Assembly: GCF_038002605.1 (NCBI RefSeq)
Contig: NZ_JBBOCT010000001.1
Span: forward strand, 2,170,001-2,234,000
Direction of reading: 5' to 3'
From: Bacillus sp. FSL K6-3431
GTDB lineage: Bacteria > Bacillota > Bacilli > Bacillales > Bacillaceae_C
DNA length: 64,000 nt
The notes beneath the pieces were generated by a model that was not told the DNA's origin, did no database searches, and saw only the letters and a program-made list of their open reading frames with translations. The number at the start of each line of letters is the position of its first letter. The stretch's first letter is position 1. Of the stretch, positions 44,954 to 53,097 are shown one piece after another. The position numbers were made by a program, and so were the translations under genes.

Positions 44954-45835
44954 TTACTTAAGAATATTCTTAGCAATAACCTCCAACCTTTTACTTGTAG
45001 CATTCTTCGCACCTTTTGCAATTTCTTTGCCATCAACGTCTTTTTTAATTTGATTGATAGAACGAATATCTAAATGTTGTATTTGAATGACTTTGACATT
45101 TTGATTTAGACGGTCAGCAACCTCAATCACAGCTTTATAAGCCTTGTCGCTGCAACAAATGATATACTCTTGAACATCTTTTAATTCTTCAACTAAGCGA
45201 TTTAAATTTTCTTCAGATAACACTTCACGAAAACTTGCTTCCGCTCTTCCAGTTGCCATTTTATATTCAACATTATTCCATGCACTTGTTACAGTGATTT
45301 TCTCTCTCTTCCAATCCTCGCTTGTAGACGAAGAACGCAATTTTTTTAATAACGAAGAAAGATTTTCACCAACTTGTCCAACAGCTGGTTTCCCTTGCTT
45401 CTGTTCTTCTTGCCCTGGCCCTAAAAAGACGAAAGCAATTTTATCTTCCAACCCTTTTTCATAATGACATGAAAATTCATACCATAATGCATTTGCGGAA
45501 TCTTTTCCGATTGATTTAATCGAAGACCAACTGTTCTTAGACACTCTACGGTTAATCATTCTTCCAAAATCTCTTCTTACTTGAACCGGAATCTCATCCC
45601 ATTCATTAGAATCAAATAAATCACGAATACGAAATTTTTCTCCGCTTTTCAAGTTATAAACAGCTTTTTTGAACTTTGCAAGTAATTCATCATAATTAAA
45701 GTCTGGAGCTTCCTCAAACAAAAAGTTCCTCAAATAATCTGTAATATTTGCAAAACCATTTCCGTTTGCTTCATCCATTGCAGCTTCGTATTCTGCTTCA
45801 CTCATTGTTAGCTTTACTAATTTTTCCGTCATCAT
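44954..45835 (-). CDS. Fusion of RHH-like, DUF1413 and uracil-DNA-glycosylase-like domains
   Basis: The 293-residue protein joins three parts. Residues 5-40 (KLVKLTMSEAEYEAAMDEA, then ITDYLRNFLF) look like a ribbon-helix-helix DNA-binding unit. Residues 58-120 (LKSGEKFRIRDLF, QVRRDFGRMINRRV) match DUF1413. Residues 133-285 have the outline of the UDG superfamily: FLGPGQEEQKQGKPAVGQ as motif 1 with flanking L-rich helix, VTSAWNNVEYK as the TN..K motif, YIICCSDKAYKAV, and IQIQHLDIRS with a His near motif 3. Motif 1 and the C-terminal motif deviate from active enzymes, so activity is open. It is a single gene with a perfect inverted repeat upstream. Confidence 0.7.
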   Translation of the reverse strand: MMTEKLVKLTMSEAEYEAAMDEANGNGFANITDYLRNFLFEEAPDFNYDELLAKFKKAVYNLKSGEKFRIRDLFDSNEWDEIPVQVRRDFGRMINRRVSKNSWSSIKSIGKDSANALWYEFSCHYEKGLEDKIAFVFLGPGQEEQKQGKPAVGQVGENLSSLLKKLRSSSTSEDWKREKITVTSAWNNVEYKMATGRAEASFREVLSEENLNRLVEELKDVQEYIICCSDKAYKAVIEVADRLNQNVKVIQIQHLDIRSINQIKKDVDGKEIAKGAKNATSKRLEVIAKNILK

Positions 45836-45855
45836 TGCACCTCATTTATATTGTT

Positions 45856-45883
45856 AATGTTATTGTACATCAACAATAACATT
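45856..45883. promoter_or_regulatory. Perfect inverted repeat upstream of the fusion gene
   Basis: AATGTTATTG (45856-45865) and CAATAACATT (45874-45883) form a perfect ten-base inverted repeat with an eight-base centre. It starts 21 bases before the start codon of the fusion gene. With an N-terminal ribbon-helix-helix in the product, autoregulation is the simplest explanation. Confidence 0.6.
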
Positions 45884-46040
45884 GCGTAAATTCATTAATT
45901 ATTTGTATAATTGTATAGTTGGACATAGAAGCTGTATCACTTAAACTTTTAATGGTACGATGAAAAGAAGGAAATAGGGAGTTTCAATAATCAGCTCAAA
46001 AACACTATTCACTTCAAACAAATAAAAAGGATGTTTTTCG

Positions 46041-46940
46041 ATGAATCATAAAGGTAAGAAACAAATAAAATCAAATAAAGAAGCAGTCGAATGGACTGTA
46101 ATCGAATCAATGGAGCTATTGAGTTATTTATTATTACAATTATCAAATAAAGGTCGTAATTCCGTGAAGGCGATTCTAACTCGTGGACAAGTAGTTGTGA
46201 ATGGGCAGGTCTCAACAAAATATAACCATGTCCTACAAACTGGAGACCTAGTAAGTATTCGTACGGAAAGTAAAGCGAATAGCATTAAAATGATTGGTAT
46301 TGAAATTATTCATGAAGATGATGATCTGATTGTGATTGAAAAAGAAGCGGGCTTGCTATCTATTGCCTCGGAAAAGGAACAATTAGCAACTGCCTATCGG
46401 CAACTAACGGAATATGTTCGAAGTACCAATCCTAAAAATCGAATTTATATTGTTCATCGGTTAGACCGCGACACTTCTGGAATAATGATGTTTGCTAAAA
46501 GTAAACAAATCCAGCAATTATTGCAAAACTCATGGCAGGAATCCGTACAAGAACGTACGTATATTGCCCTTGTCGAAGGAGTTGTCAAACAATCCGGAAC
46601 AGTAACTTCGTGGTTAAAAGAAAGTAAAACATTCGTCATGTATTCAAGCCAAAGACCGAATGACGGACAAAAAGCTATTACCCACTATAAAATCATTAAA
46701 TCAAATCGGAAGTTATCTTTACTACAAGTAAATCTAGAAACCGGCAGAAAGAATCAAATTCGCGTGCATATGCAGGATATTGGTCATCCAATTGTTGGAG
46801 ATAAAAAATACGGTTCGCGTGAAAACTCCATAGGTAGACTAGGGCTGCATGCACAGGTATTAGCATTTAAACATCCGACAACAGGCGAGACCTTGCGTTT
46901 TGAAACGAAGATTCCAGCGGCTTTTCTACGTACGTTTTAA
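46041..46940 (+). CDS. RluA family pseudouridine synthase
   Basis: The 299-residue enzyme isomerises uridine to pseudouridine in ribosomal or transfer RNA. It has an S4-like N-terminus (VKAILTRGQVVVNGQVS) and the catalytic motif VHRLDRDTSGIMMFAKS with the essential Asp. IRVHMQDIGHPIVGDKKYG also matches the family. AAAAGG precedes the ATG. It resembles Bacillus YlyB/YhcT/YjbO-type paralogues; the target site cannot be stated. Single gene. Confidence 0.93.
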   Translation: MNHKGKKQIKSNKEAVEWTVIESMELLSYLLLQLSNKGRNSVKAILTRGQVVVNGQVSTKYNHVLQTGDLVSIRTESKANSIKMIGIEIIHEDDDLIVIEKEAGLLSIASEKEQLATAYRQLTEYVRSTNPKNRIYIVHRLDRDTSGIMMFAKSKQIQQLLQNSWQESVQERTYIALVEGVVKQSGTVTSWLKESKTFVMYSSQRPNDGQKAITHYKIIKSNRKLSLLQVNLETGRKNQIRVHMQDIGHPIVGDKKYGSRENSIGRLGLHAQVLAFKHPTTGETLRFETKIPAAFLRTF

Positions 46941-46957
46941 GATTTTATTGAAAAGTC

Positions 46958-47018
46958 ATTTTGTATACCGATAGAAAAAAGTAACCATCTTTTATTTTAA
47001 GGTGGTTACTTTTTTAAT
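46958..47018 (+). terminator. Terminator after the pseudouridine synthase gene, with a toxin-tail relic
   Basis: AAAAAGTAACCA-CTT and AAGGTGGTTACTTTTT form a long stem followed by T's. The bases just before it read Leu-Tyr-Thr-Asp-Arg-Lys-Lys-stop, matching the C-terminal LYTNRKK-stop and terminator of the holin-like toxin gene at 56336-56446. The terminator therefore seems derived from a third copy of that toxin unit. Confidence 0.75.
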
Positions 47019-47293
47019 ATAGAGATCTTTAACAACTGCTCTTCTCTTTGTCACTTCATCCCATGTAATCGCAAGAGCATGTTTTTCTTTAAAATTAGCA
47101 GCATTATTAATATCTTTAGAAAAAAAACGTTTTTCCCGATTGATTTACAAAAATAACAATAGTCTTCCGGAATTTACAGCTCAGTAGTCGACGAATCAGG
47201 GAGTGAAAAGCTATTATCGTTAGTTGATAAATTGGGCTAAGGACAAAGACAGAGAACCTCGCTTCTCATCTAGAAGCCAGGTTCCTTATCTAT

Positions 47294-47812
47294 TTACGCA
47301 TGCTGTTTGATCGGGGTTGGATCAATTTTCTCATTATATTTATTTTTCTCGATTGTTTTTTTGATCATTGGTGTTAAGAAACGATCTACCCCCCAATATG
47401 TGGCGCCTTTTCTAGCGAATAACAGGATGACCGCTATGATGAGAAACGTTGGGTTTGTGCTAATTGTTCCCGCCCAGAGGAAGTTCAGGTTCATAAGTCC
47501 ACCAGCAATTAATGCAGGTATGGTAAGAGCTCCAACAATTAATCCGATACCGACTAGTAACTCACCCCATGGAATCAAAACGTTAAACAATTTCGCGTTT
47601 GGCATTGCGACAGTTTCGAGAAATGTTGCATACCATCCTTGTACTATAGGTGCCTCTCCACCTGCTTTAGCAATTGCTCCATGTAAAAATCCAGTTGCAT
47701 CAAAATCGCCAATCACTTTATGCCATCCAGCTTGTAACCACTGAACACCTAACCATATTCTTACTATTGCCCAAAGACCTGCTACCACTTTTCCTTCGAA
47801 TAATTTTCTCAT
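47294..47812 (-). CDS. DoxX family membrane protein
   Basis: The 172-residue protein has four hydrophobic segments and the DoxX pattern VRIWLGVQWLQAGWHKV, PWGELLVGIGLIVGALT and NFLWAGTISTNP. DoxX proteins act in oxidative or thiol stress in some bacteria, but the role here is unknown. The ATG at 47812 lies eight bases behind AAAGGAG. The 320 bases between it and the next gene hold only likely promoters. Confidence 0.88.
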   Translation of the reverse strand: MRKLFEGKVVAGLWAIVRIWLGVQWLQAGWHKVIGDFDATGFLHGAIAKAGGEAPIVQGWYATFLETVAMPNAKLFNVLIPWGELLVGIGLIVGALTIPALIAGGLMNLNFLWAGTISTNPTFLIIAVILLFARKGATYWGVDRFLTPMIKKTIEKNKYNEKIDPTPIKQHA

Positions 47813-48132
47813 TTTCCTCACTCCTTTAATTCATTAGAGTTTGTGAGACTTTTCACATAATTAATTAAAAAAATTAAAATGACTGCTGTTCTGTACATTG
47901 CTTAGTTTATTGTGAATTGTTTCACATTCCCTCTTCACTATTAATATACTACGATTCTCCTCGATATGCAACTACTTTTCCGATAATTCATTCATCTGAC
48001 ACAATTGCTTAGATATTGGACAAACAACACCTTTAGGTCAAACTTTGGTGAATAGGACAATCTTCTCATTTCATACTTGTATAGAGAGCCTATTTGTCTT
48101 GATTCCTATCTTTCTTCCTTGAGGTGAACCTT

Positions 48133-48576
48133 ATGCTGATTAAAAGTCTTGGATTTTTATTATGTGTAAATATTTTATTTATAGGATTAACGTATTTGCG
48201 CTTATATAGCAAGCGAAAGCAAATTGGACTTCATCTAGGTATGAGTATCGCTAATTTATCAGGTGGGTTTGTAGCTATTATCACGGGCATAATTTTGATA
48301 TATCAATTTCCATTAAAGTTTGTGATAATCACTATTATCACTACCTTCGTTGGGATGCTAATTGGAGGATTATTTGGTGGATTATTTAACCATCAAGCAT
48401 TGTTAACAGGGTTTATTAATGGGCTAATGATGGGCATTATGGCACCTATGATAGGAGCTGCTGCGCAAAACAGCTTTATTTTTTTAGCCTTTTTAGAACT
48501 GATCTTTTTTCTTAATATGTTCCTGCTTGTCTTCGCTGCTAAATATGGAAGGCGCGAGGAGATGAATGGAGATTGA
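48133..48576 (+). CDS. Small glycine-zipper membrane protein, first of a pair
   Basis: The 147-residue protein has about four hydrophobic segments, with glycine-rich stretches such as GMLIGGLFGGLF and MMGIMAPMIGAA. It is not recognised beyond that. GAGGTG precedes the ATG by six bases. Its stop overlaps the TTG start of the next gene, which has a similar layout, so the two are probably old tandem paralogues. A SCO protein follows. A role in copper handling or cytochrome oxidase assembly is possible by context only. Confidence 0.7.
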   Translation: MLIKSLGFLLCVNILFIGLTYLRLYSKRKQIGLHLGMSIANLSGGFVAIITGIILIYQFPLKFVIITIITTFVGMLIGGLFGGLFNHQALLTGFINGLMMGIMAPMIGAAAQNSFIFLAFLELIFFLNMFLLVFAAKYGRREEMNGD

Positions 48577-49046
48577 CACTCTTTCTTTACTTTATTCTCA
48601 TTTTCAATAGTTTAATAGGGTTGTTCATTTATAAAATAATGTATAGAAAAAGAAAATTGCTAAGCGAGAACTACACCATGACTATGGCTATGTGCGCTAG
48701 TATTATTTTAAGCTTAAATATCGGAATGAACATGCAATTTTTGCTCCAAACCAATATGTCATTGACTTTTGTTATTACTGTGATCATTGGTGGATCAATT
48801 GGCACTTTATTTGGTTTACTTGTATCATTCCAATCATTATTATCCATTTTATTTCACGGAATTGTTGGAGGATTAATGGGAACCATGCTCGGTGCTGTAA
48901 TCCAAAATCCTACTCTATGTAGTTTGCCTACAGCAAATATAAATATGATAGAACAAAACATAGAGATTTTCAGCCTTTTTGGATCAGCACTTATGGTTAT
49001 CACAAACGGCTTACTGCATTATTCATATACTAAAATTTTCACGTAA
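48573..49046 (+). CDS. Small glycine-zipper membrane protein, second of a pair
   Basis: The 157-residue protein begins at a TTG overlapping the TGA of the upstream gene (TTGA). It has four hydrophobic segments with glycine-rich cores (IGGSIGTLFGLL, GIVGGLMGTMLGA). It resembles its upstream neighbour in length and layout. Function unknown. Cysteines near 43 and 129 could bind metal in the context of the SCO gene that follows. Confidence 0.7.
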   Translation: MTLFLYFILIFNSLIGLFIYKIMYRKRKLLSENYTMTMAMCASIILSLNIGMNMQFLLQTNMSLTFVITVIIGGSIGTLFGLLVSFQSLLSILFHGIVGGLMGTMLGAVIQNPTLCSLPTANINMIEQNIEIFSLFGSALMVITNGLLHYSYTKIFT

Positions 49047-49141
49047 AAAGAATGATGCGGGGAATCATTTGCTTGCATGAGCTAATAACCTCCCGCTATT
49101 GCATTAAGGTGACCATATTATTAGTGGGAGGCATTAATTGG

Positions 49142-49726
49142 ATGAAAAAGTATATCATTCTCTTCTTTACATTTGTTGTGAGTGTGTCGTTGGTTTATTG
49201 GTTCTGGCCAAATAGCAAAGGGTTACCGGTATTGGAAAAAGTAAAAGCTTTTGAACTAGAAGATGTTCATGGGACTGTTTACCATTCAAATAATAATAAA
49301 ATCAAATTGCTTACATTTTATTACACAAATTGCCCTGATATTTGCCCTTTAACAATGGTAGATTTCAGTGAATTACAAGAGGAACTCAAAAAGGAAGACT
49401 TATTTGGAAAGAAAGTAGAATTAGTGGCCATTACTTTTGATCCAACAAACGACACACCAGAAGTAATTAGGAATTACGCGAGCGCCTTTCAAGCAGATCC
49501 ATTAGGCTGGAAATGGTTAAGGGGCACAGAAACAGAAACAATTGCCAATCAATTAAAACTACAATATGTGAAATCTAAAGAAAGTATATACACACATTCA
49601 ACGACAATGTATTTAATAGATGAAGATAATAAGGTACGCGCTTTATATCAGATGTCCAATTCAAGGGATTCTATTGAAAAGGAGAAGATTTTGGAAGATA
49701 TTCGGATTTTGGTTGGTGGTTCCTAG
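49142..49726 (+). CDS. SCO1/SenC family copper chaperone
   Basis: SCO proteins deliver copper to, or reduce thiols of, the CuA site of cytochrome c oxidase at the outer face of the membrane. The 194-residue protein has an N-terminal membrane anchor (about 4-22) and a thioredoxin-like domain. The copper-binding CPDICP motif sits in TFYYTNCPDICPLTMVDF, and the distal His is in THSTTMYLIDED. The ATG at 49142 is ten bases behind GGGAGG; the frame is open further upstream. It ends a unit with the two small membrane proteins. No oxidase genes are in the window. Confidence 0.9.
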   Translation: MKKYIILFFTFVVSVSLVYWFWPNSKGLPVLEKVKAFELEDVHGTVYHSNNNKIKLLTFYYTNCPDICPLTMVDFSELQEELKKEDLFGKKVELVAITFDPTNDTPEVIRNYASAFQADPLGWKWLRGTETETIANQLKLQYVKSKESIYTHSTTMYLIDEDNKVRALYQMSNSRDSIEKEKILEDIRILVGGS

Positions 49727-50146
49727 CTTATAAAACCCGATCATTAAAATGCGACAGCTTTCAAGATTTCCTGGGCCAAGTTCAGATTTTGCTTCTTTAC
49801 TCTCTTAAATATCCTCACCTAACTTGGTTCCTCAGCCAGTATGATATATATAACATTTGTAAAATAATTACCTTGCATTCCAACTCGAATGCAAGGTAAT
49901 TATTTTTTTTCATTTATTCTGCAAATTCCCCAACTGCTCTTCATCGATCTATTACAAGTTTAGTGAGCTTTTTGTATATCTACTATGTAAGATATTGAGT
50001 AGTTTCATTGAAGCATGAACTTAGGTGGAATATATTTCAATTTATATAAAAAGTTATATTTATGAATTACGTGGAATAAAAATGTGCTTGATTTTCAAGA
50101 ACCCCTAGTTTATCATTAACCTAACATTCATTAGGTGGTGAATTTT
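49727..50146. other. Spacer with the terminator of the SCO unit
   Basis: AATAATTACCTTGCATTC and its complement (49863-49905), with a six-base loop and TTTTTTTT after it, form a very strong terminator. The rest has no gene; the last 100 bases should contain the promoter of the TetR-led operon. Confidence 0.85.
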
Positions 50147-50734
50147 TTGACTAGAGACAAAATTTTGGAAGCGGCTATTAACCAATATTCGCTATTTAAT
50201 TACCATGGGGCTACTATGAGAAAAATTGCAGAGGAAGTGGATATTAAACCTGCCTCTATCTATTTTTTCTTTAAAAATAAAGAAGAATTATTCGTTGCAG
50301 CGTTTCAAATGCTCTTAGAAAAGCATCTCATACAGATGAAAAGAATTTTAAATGAAGCTAGCGACAAGTCAATTTTGGAAATATTCCATTCCTTATTGAT
50401 CGGGACTGTTGATTATCATAAAAAAAATATGCATGAGACCAATGCTTATATCTCGCTAATCACTTCTCCTCCAACCGAAATAAATCGATTTCTACAAGAG
50501 CATATGAAAAATTTTGATTATTGGCTTATCGATTCTCTAACTGACTTAATTAAACGGGACAAGCCATCTATATCTGATCAAGAAGCGAGTACCATTACGA
50601 AACAGTTCCTTCTTTTAATGGATGGAGTTTTTTGGGAAATTAATTTATATGATGAAGAAGAACTATGTGAGCAAATCTACCATGCTCTTCACATAATAGC
50701 GATTTTACTCGGAGGCTATGAACATGAAAAATGA
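50147..50734 (+). CDS. TetR family transcriptional regulator
   Basis: The protein of about 195 residues has a TetR helix-turn-helix (TRDKILEAAINQYSLF, GATMRKIAEEVDIKPASIYF) and a mostly helical ligand domain. AGGTGGTG lies before a TTG at 50147; GTG codons at 50135 and 50138 are also in frame but overlap that site. Its end overlaps the permease gene start, so regulator and catabolic genes are coupled. Confidence 0.85.
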   Translation: MTRDKILEAAINQYSLFNYHGATMRKIAEEVDIKPASIYFFFKNKEELFVAAFQMLLEKHLIQMKRILNEASDKSILEIFHSLLIGTVDYHKKNMHETNAYISLITSPPTEINRFLQEHMKNFDYWLIDSLTDLIKRDKPSISDQEASTITKQFLLLMDGVFWEINLYDEEELCEQIYHALHIIAILLGGYEHEK

Positions 50735-52001
50735 TTACGCAAGAGAAGTTGTCCCATTGAATGAAAGAAAAAAGTGGTTTTCTATTAGTTTGGTCTGGAT
50801 TGCTGTAGGAATCGATTTGTCTGCCATGCTGTTCGGGGCTGAACTAGGAAACGGCATGACATTTAATGATGCATTGTTTTCAGTGATTATCGGATCAGCT
50901 ATTTTAGGAGTACTTGCTGCATTTTGTGCGTATGTCGGCGCGGTTACTGGATTATCGACCTCTATGATCTCCCGTTTTACTTTTGGTATATCTGGAGCAA
51001 AGTTTGTTTCCTTTTTCATCGCTATTTCTTTACTTGGTTGGTTTGGCGTTCAAGCAGGTTTTTTCGCAGAAAATGCTTTTGTTGCCATTGAAGGATCCAT
51101 TGGTTTAAGTGTCCCCATTCCTCTACTTGCAGGTATTGGCGGAATATTGATGATGACGACTGCCATCATTGGCTATAGAGCAATTGAAAAACTAAGTTCA
51201 TGGTCTGTGCCATTATTACTTATATTAGTTATTCTCGCTGTTATTTTAGCTGTTAATAAGTTTGGACTAAGCGAACTAAGTGCACCTGTAGACAATATTT
51301 TTTCTATAGGCATGGCGATCTCACTCGTAATTAGCATATTTGTTGTTGGCGCGGTTATTTCTCCTGATGTATCTAGATGGGCTCGGACGAGAAAGGATGC
51401 AGTTTTAGCATCATTTTTTGGCTTTTTCTTTGGAAATAGCTTCATGATTATTGTGGCAATGATTTTATCGCGGATCATGGATGAAAGCAGTTTGACTACT
51501 ATTATGATTACAGTGGGATTAGGAATTCCAGGCATTTTAGTTTTGATCCTTGCACAGTGGACAACGAATACAAGCAATGCATACTCTTCTGGTTTAAGTC
51601 TTTCCGTCATTTTCACGCGGACAAATAAAGGAGTACTTACACTCATTGCTGGAGCAGTTGGCACACTGCTAGCTGTGCTGGGTATTTATGATCACTTCAT
51701 CAATTTCTTGACGATTATGACAATGTTTATCGCACCAATAGGTGGTGTATACACTGCTTCATATTATATTGGGGGCAAGAAACTATTTGACAGTGTGAAC
51801 GATCAATCATTTAAATTTCTGCCTCTCCTTGCATGGGCACTTGGATCATTGATTAGTTGGCTTACAATGGAAGGCCCGATTGGATTGGAAGTTTTCACCC
51901 TTACAACCATTTCATCGTTAGATAGTTTTTTAATTGCCTTTATTTCACAATCTATATTCTTACTATTCTATAAACAACGCATGCAAAAAGGAGTTTATTA
52001 A
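50724..52001 (+). CDS. NCS1 family cytosine/hydantoin-type permease
   Basis: The 425-residue protein has about 12 hydrophobic segments and the CodB-like pattern WFSISLVWIAVGIDLSAMLF, SMISRFTFGISGAKF and ISPDVSRWARTRKDA. The family imports cytosine, hydantoins, allantoin or related nucleobases with cations. GGAGG lies eight bases before the ATG at 50724. The following DUF917 and hydantoinase genes point to a hydantoin or nucleobase-derived amide as substrate. Confidence 0.9.
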   Translation: MKNDYAREVVPLNERKKWFSISLVWIAVGIDLSAMLFGAELGNGMTFNDALFSVIIGSAILGVLAAFCAYVGAVTGLSTSMISRFTFGISGAKFVSFFIAISLLGWFGVQAGFFAENAFVAIEGSIGLSVPIPLLAGIGGILMMTTAIIGYRAIEKLSSWSVPLLLILVILAVILAVNKFGLSELSAPVDNIFSIGMAISLVISIFVVGAVISPDVSRWARTRKDAVLASFFGFFFGNSFMIIVAMILSRIMDESSLTTIMITVGLGIPGILVLILAQWTTNTSNAYSSGLSLSVIFTRTNKGVLTLIAGAVGTLLAVLGIYDHFINFLTIMTMFIAPIGGVYTASYYIGGKKLFDSVNDQSFKFLPLLAWALGSLISWLTMEGPIGLEVFTLTTISSLDSFLIAFISQSIFLLFYKQRMQKGVY

Positions 52002-52002
52002 T

Positions 52003-53097
52003 ATGAAGTGGTTAAATGAAGAAGATATTGAGAATATTGCAGTTGGTGCTGCAGTACTTGGCACTGGCGGAGGCGGAGATCCGTATATCGGTAAAATGAT
52101 GGCCTTGTCTGCGATACAAAAATACGGTCCAGTTAAAGTAATTACAGTAGATGAACTAGAGGATAATCAATGGGTATTGCCTGCTTCTGGAATGGGATCA
52201 CCTAGTGTCCTTGTTGAAAAGATTCCTTCATTTGAACAGTTAGCGGCTCCTCTCAAAGCTTTTGAAAAAGCATCCGGAAAAAGAACAGATGTGGTGATGC
52301 CGATCGAAATTGGCGGAGTTAATTCATTGATCCCAGTTGCTGTTGCAGCAATGATGAGAATCCCAATTTTAGATGGGGACGCCATGGGACGAGCTTTTCC
52401 CGAGGCCCAAATGGTTACTTTCCATTTGGATGGCCTCCAACCAGAGTTCGTTACGCTTGGAGATGAACAAGGAAACGTTGTAACCATTGAACCCGCAAAC
52501 GGTCATTGGAGCGAAAAGCTTGCTCGTAATATAACGGTCGCAATGGGCGGCTCTTCCATTGTTTGTGACTATGGTATCACAGGTGCTCAAGCGAAAAAAA
52601 GCGTCATTCCAGGCACTTTAACTTTAGCGAGACAAATCGGAGCTTTATTAAAAGAACAAAGAACTGCAGCTATTCATCCTATTGTTCAAATGCTCGACAT
52701 TCTGGATGGTTACCAATTATTTAAAGGAAAAGCCGTGCTAATTAAAAGAGGCGTCCAAGGTGGGTTTACACGAGGCGAAGCAAACTTTGACGGTACGGAT
52801 CATGATGAAAATAAAACATGCACATTATTTTTCCAAAACGAACATCTTTTAGCAGAAATAGACGGCAAACCAATTGCCATGGCACCAGACTTAATTGCTG
52901 TCTTGGATGAAGAAACTGGAATGCCTATTACAACAGAAGGCTTGAAATATGGAGCAAGGGTTGTTATTGTAGCCTTCCCAGCTAACGAAAAGTGGCGGAC
53001 GAAGATTGGAATTGAAACGGCTGGTCCGCGCTACTTCAATTATCCGTATGATTATGTACCATTAGAAACCTTAGTAAAGGAGCAATCACCTAGATGA
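52003..53097 (+). CDS. DUF917 family protein
   Basis: The 364-residue protein shows the DUF917 outline: GAAVLGTGGGGDPYIGKMMA at the start, MPIEIGGVNSLIPVAVAA, DGDAMGRAFPEAQMVTF and DLIAVLDEETGMPITTE. The family is nearly always encoded beside hydantoinase/oxoprolinase genes and nucleobase permeases, but no reaction is established. AAAGGAG precedes the ATG. Its stop overlaps the next start as ATGA, so an obligate complex is likely. Confidence 0.9.
   Translation: MKWLNEEDIENIAVGAAVLGTGGGGDPYIGKMMALSAIQKYGPVKVITVDELEDNQWVLPASGMGSPSVLVEKIPSFEQLAAPLKAFEKASGKRTDVVMPIEIGGVNSLIPVAVAAMMRIPILDGDAMGRAFPEAQMVTFHLDGLQPEFVTLGDEQGNVVTIEPANGHWSEKLARNITVAMGGSSIVCDYGITGAQAKKSVIPGTLTLARQIGALLKEQRTAAIHPIVQMLDILDGYQLFKGKAVLIKRGVQGGFTRGEANFDGTDHDENKTCTLFFQNEHLLAEIDGKPIAMAPDLIAVLDEETGMPITTEGLKYGARVVIVAFPANEKWRTKIGIETAGPRYFNYPYDYVPLETLVKEQSPR

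Noticed and set aside
47018..47132. Open minus-strand frame reading KDINNAANFKEKHALAITWD
   Set aside because: Looks protein-like but has no start or family match and runs into the terminator; too little to call a gene.
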